A stretch of DNA of 39,950 nt from FEN-1297 sp964618785 (GTDB lineage Bacteria; Bacteroidota; Ignavibacteria; Ignavibacteriales; Ignavibacteriaceae): contig CAZUCY010000020.1 in the NCBI GenBank assembly GCA_964618785.1, positions 1-39,950 of the forward strand. Direction: 5' to 3'. The translations under genes and the position numbers were made by a program. Below are positions 33,661 through 39,950 of this stretch, piece after piece. Below the pieces are notes generated by a model. The model ran no database searches, was not told where the DNA came from, and saw only the letters and a list, made by a program, of their open reading frames with translations. Each line of letters starts with the position of its first letter. Position 1 is the stretch's first letter.

Positions 33661-35163
33661 GTGTTAAGTATTGGATATGACGTAGGAAGTTCTTCGATTA
33701 AAGCTTCCTTAATTGATATAGAATCAGGCAAGCTTGTTACAAGTGATTTTTACCCGAAGGAGGAAATGGAAATTCATTCCCCTCAACCCGGCTGGGCAGA
33801 GCAGGACCCGGAAAGCTGGTGGGAAAACATAAAAATATTAACAGGTAAAATACTAGCCGAATCTAATATCAATAAAGAGGATATTAAATGTATCGGGATT
33901 TCTTACCAGATGCATGGATTAGTAATAGTTGATAAGGATAAAAAGGCAATCCGGAATTCAATTATTTGGTGCGACAGCCGGGCAGTAGAAACAGGCAATA
34001 AAGCATTTGAAAAGATCGGCAGTCAAAAATGCCTTCAGAATCTTCTTAACTCACCCGGTAACTTCACCGCATCAAAATTAAGATGGGTAAGAGAAAATGA
34101 ACCGGAAAATTATAAGAAAATCTATAAGATTATGCTTCCAGGCGATTTCATCGGTATGAAATTAACAGGTGAAATTACCACTACAGTACCCGGATTATCG
34201 GAGGGTATCTTCTGGAATTTTAAGGATAAATCAATTTCAAAGGATATTTTATCATACTTTGATATTGACAGGGAGCTATTGGCGGAAGTAAGACCTACTT
34301 TTTCTATTCAAGGCAGATTAACAAAAAAGGCTGCCGGTGAATTGGGAATACAGGAAGGCACGCCGGTTTCATACCGCGCCGGAGACCAGCCTAATAATGC
34401 TTTTTCATTAAATGTATTGAACACGGGTGAAATAGCCGCGACTGCGGGAACTTCAGGCGTAGTTTACGGTGTAATAGATAAGCCTAATTTCGATCCTCTT
34501 TCAAGGGTAAATCCGTTCGTGCACGTGAACAATACAAACGAGCAAAACCGCTTCGGAGTTCTTCTATGCATCAATGGCACCGGGATATTAAATTCCTGGT
34601 TAAGAAAAAATTTCGGCAGCGGGCTGTCGTACAATGAAATGAATTCACTCGCCGGCAAAGTTGAAGCAGGCTCAGGCGGAATTTCCGTTCTTCCTTTCGG
34701 TAACGGCGCAGAACGGATATTGGAAAATAAAAGTACAGGCTGCAGGATTATAGGGATAGATTTTAACCGGCACACGGCTTCACATGTTTTCAGGGCTGCG
34801 CAGGAAGGAATAGCTTTTTCCTTCAAATACGGAATTGATATAATGAAAGAAATGGGGCTGGATATAAAAATAATCAGAGCGGGAAAAACCAATATGTTTT
34901 TGAGTCCCGTTTTTTCGCAGACTTTAGCAAATATAACGGGCGCCTCAATTGAATTATACGATACCGACGGCTCGCAAGGGGCTGCAAGAGGGGCTGCATA
35001 CGGCGCCGGATATTATAAATCATTCAATGATGCATTCAAATCACTGAACAAAAGCGGGGAAATAAATCCTGCGGATACTGAACGTGAGAAGCATTTAAGA
35101 GCTTTTGAATTGTGGCTCTTAAGATTAACTAATACGATGAATGAATCAATAAATAAAATTTAA
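33661..35163 (+). CDS. xylB: Xylulokinase (FGGY family)
   Basis: XylB phosphorylates D-xylulose to xylulose 5-phosphate in the cytoplasm. The 500-residue protein has 'SIGYDVGSSSIKASLID', 'SPQPGWAEQDPESWWENI', 'GISYQMHGLVIVDKDKKAIR' (QMHG is typical of xylulokinase), 'IIWCDSRAVETG', 'RAGDQPNNAFSLNVLNTGEIAATAGTSG' in the hinge, and 'GAARGAAYGAGYY' near the end. It starts at GTG 33661 with AAAGGGA upstream. It is the middle gene of the symporter-xylB-xylA operon. Confidence 0.93.
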   Translation: MLSIGYDVGSSSIKASLIDIESGKLVTSDFYPKEEMEIHSPQPGWAEQDPESWWENIKILTGKILAESNINKEDIKCIGISYQMHGLVIVDKDKKAIRNSIIWCDSRAVETGNKAFEKIGSQKCLQNLLNSPGNFTASKLRWVRENEPENYKKIYKIMLPGDFIGMKLTGEITTTVPGLSEGIFWNFKDKSISKDILSYFDIDRELLAEVRPTFSIQGRLTKKAAGELGIQEGTPVSYRAGDQPNNAFSLNVLNTGEIAATAGTSGVVYGVIDKPNFDPLSRVNPFVHVNNTNEQNRFGVLLCINGTGILNSWLRKNFGSGLSYNEMNSLAGKVEAGSGGISVLPFGNGAERILENKSTGCRIIGIDFNRHTASHVFRAAQEGIAFSFKYGIDIMKEMGLDIKIIRAGKTNMFLSPVFSQTLANITGASIELYDTDGSQGAARGAAYGAGYYKSFNDAFKSLNKSGEINPADTEREKHLRAFELWLLRLTNTMNESINKI

Positions 35164-35189
35164 AGAACTTAAAAGGAATGAGATAAAAT

Positions 35190-36518
35190 ATGGAATACTT
35201 AACAGGAAATAAAGAGCATTTTAAGGGAATCGGGAAAATCAAATATGAAGGGAAAGATTCCCGCAATCCATTAGCCTACAAATGGTATGATGAGAATAAG
35301 ATTGTATCCGGGAAGAGCATGAAAGAGTTTTTCCGTTTTGCGGCAGCATACTGGCACAGCTTCTGCGGAGCCGGCGGCGACCCATTCGGACCGGGCACCA
35401 GAAATTATCCCTGGAATATTCCTTCCGATCCGATTGAGCGCGCAAAAGAAAAAATGGATGCAGCTTTTGAATTCATAACCAAAATGGGCATTCCCTTTTA
35501 CTGTTTCCATGATTTTGACTTAATTGATGAAGGCGACAGCATTGCAGAATCGGATAAGAGAATCCGTGCAATGATTGATTACGCAAAGGAAAAGCAAAAA
35601 GCATCCGGTGTAAAATTATTGTGGGGAACATCCAACTTATTCAGCCACCCCCGATATATGAACGGCGCCGCTACAAACCCTGATTTTAATGTTATCACTT
35701 ACGCAGCCGCACAGGTTAAGCGCACTATTGATGCAACAATAGAATTAGGCGGCGACGGCTACGTTTTCTGGGGAGGACGCGAAGGTTATTTTTCCCTGCT
35801 TAATACGGATATGAAACGGGAAAAAGAACACATGGCAATGTTCCTGACTCTTGCAAGAGACTACGCCCGTAAGAATGGGTTTAAAGGAACTTTCCTTGTG
35901 GAGCCAAAGCCTATGGAACCGACAAAACATCAATATGATTATGATGTAGAAACCATAATCGGTTTTTTGCGCCATTACGGACTTGATAAAGATTTTAAAT
36001 TAAACATTGAAGTTAACCACGCAACACTTGCAGGGCATACATTCCAGCATGAGATACAATGTGCCGTAGATGCAGGATTATTCGGCAGTATTGATGCCAA
36101 CCGGGGCGACTATCAGAACGGATGGGACACCGACCAGTTCCCGGTTAATCTTTATGAATCGATAGAAGCAATGCTTGTAATTTCCCAGGCAGGGGGATTT
36201 GGAAAAGGCGGAGTAAACTTTGATGCAAAAGTAAGGCGCAATTCAACCGATATTGAAGATTTATTTATCGCCCATATTACTGCTATGGATGTATTTGCAC
36301 GGGCATTAATAATTGCGGAAAGGATTTTGAACGAATCAAATTACATAGAATTAAGAAAAGAACGCTATTCTTCATTCGACAGCGGCAGCGGCGCTAAGTT
36401 TGAAAAAGGCGGGTTCACACTTGAAACCCTGCGGGAGCTTGCAATTAAAAACGGCGAGCCTAAACAATTAAGCGGCAGACAGGAATTGTACGAACAGATA
36501 ATTGCTGAATTTATTTAA
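35190..36518 (+). CDS. xylA: Xylose isomerase
   Basis: XylA interconverts D-xylose and D-xylulose with two divalent metals. The 442-residue protein is a class II type isomerase with a long N-terminus. Motifs are 'FFRFAAAYWHSFCGAGGDPF', 'IPFYCFHDFDLIDEGDS' (catalytic His and Asp), 'YVFWGGREGYFSLLNTD', 'GTFLVEPKPMEPTKHQYDYD' (metal Glu and Lys), 'IEVNHATLAGHTFQHEI' (metal His), 'GSIDANRGDYQNGWDTDQFP' and 'GGVNFDAKVRRNSTD'. Ribosome site AAAAGGA lies 9-10 bp before the ATG. It is the last gene of its operon, with a nested inverted repeat 12 bp after the stop. Confidence 0.97.
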   Translation: MEYLTGNKEHFKGIGKIKYEGKDSRNPLAYKWYDENKIVSGKSMKEFFRFAAAYWHSFCGAGGDPFGPGTRNYPWNIPSDPIERAKEKMDAAFEFITKMGIPFYCFHDFDLIDEGDSIAESDKRIRAMIDYAKEKQKASGVKLLWGTSNLFSHPRYMNGAATNPDFNVITYAAAQVKRTIDATIELGGDGYVFWGGREGYFSLLNTDMKREKEHMAMFLTLARDYARKNGFKGTFLVEPKPMEPTKHQYDYDVETIIGFLRHYGLDKDFKLNIEVNHATLAGHTFQHEIQCAVDAGLFGSIDANRGDYQNGWDTDQFPVNLYESIEAMLVISQAGGFGKGGVNFDAKVRRNSTDIEDLFIAHITAMDVFARALIIAERILNESNYIELRKERYSSFDSGSGAKFEKGGFTLETLRELAIKNGEPKQLSGRQELYEQIIAEFI

Positions 36519-36884
36519 CTATTTATCCCGCGTTGACTCTTAAAGCAACCCATGACTGCCCCAAAAGGGCAGCTTTGTAAAAGTCATGGGCTGCCTGGCA
36601 TAAAGCTTATATTTGTCAACGTTGGAGCCCCCGCTGATTGTGGAATTTGACCCCTGACAACAAATCTTATAAACAATTTCTTTTGTTTCATCAAACTGAA
36701 ATGTTACCCCACCTTTACGATAACCATTGTCATATCATCATTTTAAGAAGGGCTAAAGACTTTATATATATGTAATTAAGGAATTGCGAGCAACAAATTA
36801 GCAACAAATGACAAATAATAACACTAACATCCTTCTAAAATCTGAATTGTGAATATTTACAAGTACTTTCTCAAATTATAATTA
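36519..36884. other. Intergenic junction between the sugar locus and the AT-rich island
   Basis: These 366 bp start with the nested inverted repeat described separately. A stretch with sharp G/C runs follows (GGAGCCCCCGC, GAATTTGACCCC near 36650). Then comes a 9-bp direct repeat, GCAACAAAT at 36790-36798 and 36801-36809. On the minus strand 64 codons are open between 36540 and 36734, without a start or recognised family. It may be a mobile-element scar, but no transposase or integrase remnant is certain. Confidence 0.4.
36531..36621 (+). repeat. Nested inverted repeat after xylA
   Basis: The 91-bp structure has three stacked arms. The outer arm is CGTTGAC/GTCAACG (36531-36537, 36615-36621). 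The middle arm is GCAACCCATGACT/AGTCATGGGCTGC (36545-36557, 36582-36594, one G-T pair). The inner arm is CTGCCC-CAAAA-GGGCAG (36556-36572). It can end xylA transcripts, but no T-run follows, so it may instead be a REP- or MITE-like unit. Confidence 0.55.
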
Positions 36885-37202
36885 TTAAAACATTTTAATA
36901 ATGGCTTCCAAATTCCCGGCAAAAGGTATGGCTTTGCTAAAATCGGGTACTTTGTTAAGTTCTTTAGCTTCATACTTCGATAAGAGGAAAGAAAAATGTG
37001 GCTTATAATTATTAGGTATTATCAAATAATAGACTTCGGATATTGAAGTATCTTTATTTATTTCGGGAACATCATCAGATGGAATAATTTTAAAGAAGCA
37101 AAGATTTGTAAGTGATTCATCAATTGTTGTTATTGATTCTAAAAATTCTCGAAGAGTTTTTGCACTATCTTCAACATAACATGGAATTTCGTAGATTAAC
37201 AT
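36885..37202 (-). CDS. Unrecognised protein, about 105 residues
   Basis: The preferred start is ATG 37200-37202 ('MLIYEIPCYVEDSAKTLREF'); a TTG at 37214 would add four residues. The protein is acidic, with alternating hydrophobic and charged residues ('SISEVYYLIIPNNYKPHFSF') and no membrane segment or known motif. It lies 16 bp after the stop of the next gene upstream and is probably co-transcribed with it. Composition is very AT-rich, like the rest of this island. Function unknown. Confidence 0.55.
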   Translation of the reverse strand: MLIYEIPCYVEDSAKTLREFLESITTIDESLTNLCFFKIIPSDDVPEINKDTSISEVYYLIIPNNYKPHFSFLLSKYEAKELNKVPDFSKAIPFAGNLEAIIKMF

Positions 37203-37218
37203 GATAATATCCAATAAA

Positions 37219-37929
37219 TTATTTAATAACTACTTGTTTTAAAGAACCTATCGAACCATCATAAAAACCATTTAGCATTGCCATTATACGAAATTGAGCT
37301 TCTGTATTAAGCTCGTAACCAAGTTGATTACATAATTTAGATTCTTCATTAAATTCATAACCAAGACGTTTACAAAAAGCCAACATAAGATATTTATGAA
37401 TTAATTTTTTATTCCAAGCACTATTGGATAAAATCCTATTTGCTGCTCTTGCAGCACATTTTCCATCATAGCCTAACTCCTTCCATTTATCATAATAATC
37501 CATACGCATTCTAATCAAAAATGCTAATGATACTTGACCTTTTTTCGTGTGGGAATTATGATTTTGGTAAACTGAAGTAGCAATGGCTTGATTATATTCT
37601 TCTATATCATCCCAAATATCTTCTCTATTATTTTCAATTAAATATTCTTTAGTAAACTGACTTTGGTCAATAGTATTCTTATAACTAAATTTATGAAGGA
37701 ATGCAAGACTAAATAATTCAAATCGTAATAATATTATTTCATTAAAAAATAATTGTATATCTATATCATCTATTGAGGGTGCAACTTCAACAATTGATTT
37801 TCTAAGTACTTCTTTATTAGCAACCTTTACATCAACATCAGCAATTGTAGGATTAAGTATAAAATTATCGTAAAAAAATCGACAATAAGCATTGAGACTA
37901 ACTTTTTGCTTCCTTTTAAAAAATAACAT
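37219..37929 (-). CDS. Unrecognised protein, about 236 residues
   Basis: The likely start is ATG 37927-37929 ('MLFFKRKQKVSLNAYCRFFY'); a TTG at 37941 gives 240 residues. It looks soluble and alpha-helical and is rich in Asn, Tyr and Lys. Near the C-terminus a short motif is repeated, 'RLGYEFNEESKLC' followed by 'QLGYELNTEAQF'. No domain is recognised. It sits 38 bp after the HEPN gene on the same strand, so it may belong to the same functional unit. Confidence 0.55.
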   Translation of the reverse strand: MLFFKRKQKVSLNAYCRFFYDNFILNPTIADVDVKVANKEVLRKSIVEVAPSIDDIDIQLFFNEIILLRFELFSLAFLHKFSYKNTIDQSQFTKEYLIENNREDIWDDIEEYNQAIATSVYQNHNSHTKKGQVSLAFLIRMRMDYYDKWKELGYDGKCAARAANRILSNSAWNKKLIHKYLMLAFCKRLGYEFNEESKLCNQLGYELNTEAQFRIMAMLNGFYDGSIGSLKQVVIK

Positions 37930-37967
37930 AACTATGCTCAAAAAATTTGTAAAACAAATTTAATTTA

Positions 37968-38642
37968 CTATAAATTATCTATAACCCTCACTAACTCATT
38001 CAAAAGTGCCAAATAAATGTTATAAAATAAATTCCCTGTTTCTAAGGTAAAATCTTTGGTTATAACTATTTTATCTTTGTCAAATATTTTTTTAGATTTT
38101 ATGAAATCGCACAATTCTTTGTCTTTATTTTTATCAAATCTTCCTTCGTTATGAGCTAATATGTTTCTAATTTTATTATACTTTTCTGAACATTGCCAAT
38201 TATCTTCTGTAATCGGGAAATTATATTTGGCCACTTGATAGAGATATTTTTTTGCTCTTATTAATCCAGAACCCCTTAAATCTTCTAATGAAAGTTCTAT
38301 TTTATCTTTATCCTTAATAAATAAACAAATTTGATTAATTTTACTTTCAAAATTTCCATAAATTGATAAAAACAATGAGCTCCAAATAATATTCTTCCAA
38401 TTAATATAAATTTCTTTCTCATCATCAATTATATTAAATATAATTTTTTGTTTCAATTCCGAATACTTTTCATTATTAATAGCTCTAATTTGTTGCTTAT
38501 TTATCTCCGAATCTTGAATTTTATTATTTATTTCTTTAGTAATATTATTATCAATAATCTCAATTAAATCAAGTAAATGATAATATTTGCCTTCCTCTTT
38601 ACTACGTAAATCAGTTATAATATCAATATCTGTCTTTTCCAT
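37968..38642 (-). CDS. HEPN-domain protein (RX4H motif), putative RNase-type defence or toxin component
   Basis: This 224-residue, mostly helical protein contains 'YNKIRNILAHNEGRFDK' near residue 160. The Arg-X4-His core (RNILAH) flanked by a helix is the signature of HEPN domains, many of which are metal-independent RNases in toxin-antitoxin, abortive-infection and CRISPR-linked systems. The upstream part ('NWKNIIWSSLFLSIYGNFES') resembles the first helices of MAE_28990/RiboL-PSP-type HEPN proteins. ATG 38642 has a good AAAGGA ribosome site. No nucleotidyltransferase partner of the common HEPN-MNT type is adjacent; its neighbours are unknown proteins. A defence role is inference. Confidence 0.62.
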   Translation of the reverse strand: MEKTDIDIITDLRSKEEGKYYHLLDLIEIIDNNITKEINNKIQDSEINKQQIRAINNEKYSELKQKIIFNIIDDEKEIYINWKNIIWSSLFLSIYGNFESKINQICLFIKDKDKIELSLEDLRGSGLIRAKKYLYQVAKYNFPITEDNWQCSEKYNKIRNILAHNEGRFDKNKDKELCDFIKSKKIFDKDKIVITKDFTLETGNLFYNIYLALLNELVRVIDNL

Positions 38643-38788
38643 TTTTCCTTTAACGATTACATATAAGTTTAATTAATAATTTTCATTATTTCTACACTGA
38701 TAGATAGAATCATTATAAATAATTTACATTAAAATTAATTTTGAATTCAAATTGATCAAAATAATAATCATAACTAACTGCTTAATAT

Positions 38789-39100
38789 CTATTTCTTCGA
38801 TATTTTTTGAATTATAATATCAAAGACTAAACTGGATAAAATTGCAACTGCTAAAAATATATCAATTAAATGCCATGTCTCTCGCCTAAATGTAATTTTT
38901 AAAATCGGATTTAATAATATAGCTACAATAACATATCCAATAGATGTAAGTTTATTTTGCTCGCTGTTCTCTTTCCAAGCTAAATAAAAGAAACCAATTG
39001 TACCAAAAATCCTAAGTGATTGATAAAACCAATAAGGCATTTTAAACAAAGCTAAGAATAAAAAAATAATTAATAATATTTTCACAACTTTTTTATTCAA
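38789..39100 (-). CDS. DUF6804-like small membrane protein
   Basis: The protein has 103 residues and four membrane helices. 'FKMPYWFYQSLRIFGTIGFF' and 'LLNPILKITFRRETWHLIDI' match the pattern of DUF6804 proteins ('MPYxYY.L.R...', 'NP....L.R..W...D'), whose function is unknown. Translation probably starts at TTG 39098-39100, one base after the stop of the upstream gene, so the two are translationally coupled. It is in the AT-rich minus-strand island, 146 bp before the HEPN gene. Confidence 0.6.
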   Translation of the reverse strand: MNKKVVKILLIIFLFLALFKMPYWFYQSLRIFGTIGFFYLAWKENSEQNKLTSIGYVIVAILLNPILKITFRRETWHLIDIFLAVAILSSLVFDIIIQKISKK

Positions 39101-39101
39101 T

Positions 39102-39827
39102 TTAATATTCTTCCTTGAATATTTCTTTATATATAACTGACATCAGTCTTACTGGCTCATTATCATTTGATTTTATTCTCTGTTGTCTTTCATATAGTTC
39201 ATCATTACTTAATTCAGGAAATTCTTCTTTAAATTGACATATTAAAGTATCTACTCTTTTATTTTCAAATTCTAACCTATCTTTAATATCATAAAGCATT
39301 AACTTATTTCTTAATTCAATTGTTTGGGGACTAAAAGAAAAATTGAAATTTGTTCCTGCATGATATTGGAGAAAAGCTTCTTTAAAATCATTTCGAGATG
39401 ATATTCTATAATTTATATAATAATGAGAAAATTCCTTAAGCTTATTTACATCATTTGTAGAATAATTTTTAATTTTAAACTTAAATTTCTCCAGAGATTC
39501 ATTATAATCTGGAGGATTATTTAAATAATAATTATCATAAAAATAAATTAAACTTTTAACATCCGCATTTATATTAGCCTTATCATAACCAAGATAATCC
39601 TTACCTGAAAAAAACCGAATAATTAAAACTAAGATAAAAATACCTAAAGCAAATTTAGCAAGATTCCATACACTTACTAAAAATACCCCTATTGCACTTC
39701 CAACAGCTCCCCAAAAACCATTATCTAAATATTCTTCTATAATCATCATTATCATAACTATAAGATACCATACAACAATAATGCTAAAATATATTATTAA
39801 AGCCCAAAATATAATATTCCAAAACAT
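39102..39827 (-). CDS. Unrecognised membrane protein, 241 residues
   Basis: The N-terminal 75 residues hold two or three hydrophobic helices ('IIFWALIIYFSIIVVWYLIV', 'FALGIFILVLIIRFF'). A charged, probably cytoplasmic helical region follows to the end ('KNYSTNDVNKLKEFSHYYIN', 'FKEEFPELSNDELYERQQRI'). No family is recognised. ATG 39827 has AAGGT upstream. It overlaps functionally with the DUF6804-like gene that follows after one base, suggesting a two-gene membrane unit. Confidence 0.58.
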   Translation of the reverse strand: MFWNIIFWALIIYFSIIVVWYLIVMIMMIIEEYLDNGFWGAVGSAIGVFLVSVWNLAKFALGIFILVLIIRFFSGKDYLGYDKANINADVKSLIYFYDNYYLNNPPDYNESLEKFKFKIKNYSTNDVNKLKEFSHYYINYRISSRNDFKEAFLQYHAGTNFNFSFSPQTIELRNKLMLYDIKDRLEFENKRVDTLICQFKEEFPELSNDELYERQQRIKSNDNEPVRLMSVIYKEIFKEEY

Positions 39828-39950
39828 AATATTACCTTCTTATTAATGGCAAATAAAGTATTTCTATTAATTCCACTTAAATAAATAATCAATAAGACAT
39901 AAACTCTCTTAAAGGGACATCACTTGTTCTTGCTGTACCTCCTAATACTG

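Noticed and set aside
36531..36640. Integron attC site
   Set aside because: The stacked arms are suggestive, but the paired RYYYAAC and GTTRRRY core sites are not present in the proper positions and no integrase or cassette array is visible.
36540..36734. 64-codon minus-strand open frame downstream of xylA
   Set aside because: No start codon or ribosome site, it runs through the inverted repeat, and the translated sequence matches no family I know.
1..39950. CRISPR arrays, rRNA and tRNA genes
   Set aside because: No regularly spaced direct repeats and no cloverleaf or rRNA-like segments were found on reading both strands.

Overview
The window is a low-GC bacterial chromosome segment. Two secreted glycoside hydrolases end in the 'YPNPFNPS...' type IX secretion sorting domain. 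Together with the AT-rich spacers, the SGLT-type sugar symporter and the gene repertoire, this points to the Ignavibacteria/Bacteroidota-Chlorobiota group; that placement is inference. No rRNA, tRNA or CRISPR array was seen.

Layout. (1) 1-4.3 kb: tail of an unknown protein, an interspersed-repeat end joined to a FISUMP-domain scrap, a DUF2723 membrane protein, an ECF sigma factor with a small His-rich membrane partner, and a GC-richer SAM methyltransferase. (2) 4.4-6.9 kb: a dead type I restriction-modification locus on the minus strand. It has an hsdR stub with a frameshift and a stop, a foreign winged-helix tail, hsdM broken by one TGA directly after its NPPF motif, and hsdS cut off after about 43 codons by an IS630 transposase tail. 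(3) 7.0-10.0 kb: a PerR-like regulator and the catalase-peroxidase KatG. (4) 10.5-13.3 kb: enolase, then a minus-strand fluoride unit of riboswitch, crcB and a DUF190 gene, followed by an antiporter scrap. (5) 13.5-36.5 kb: a 23-kb hemicellulose locus. It encodes a secreted GH44, a GH2 beta-mannosidase, a GH5_7-like mannanase lipoprotein, a second GH5 enzyme with accessory domains and sorting signal, a GH26 mannanase and an exported aldose 1-epimerase. With these are a polyol dehydrogenase, araB-araD-araA, a Gfo/Idh/MocA oxidoreductase, and a divergent plus-strand operon of symporter, xylB and xylA. (6) 36.5-39.95 kb: a nested inverted repeat, then a very AT-rich minus-strand island with a HEPN-domain protein, two unknown proteins and two membrane proteins.

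How it works together: the secreted mannanases and GH44 would cut mannan, glucomannan or xyloglucan outside the cell or at its surface. Beta-mannosidase finishes manno-oligosaccharides, and the symporter and epimerase handle monosaccharides. XylA/XylB and AraA/AraB/AraD feed the pentose side chains to xylulose 5-phosphate. No SusC/SusD pair is present here.

The most unusual signal is a family of interspersed elements at about 0.3, 15.5, 19.7, 24.0 and 25.6 kb. They carry TTAAyTCATGTTA-type inverted ends. In the two copies with a full core, the core folds as a three-way junction and is nearly identical (42 nt, one difference, in a loop). In two copies the repeat end supplies the stop codon of the adjoining gene.
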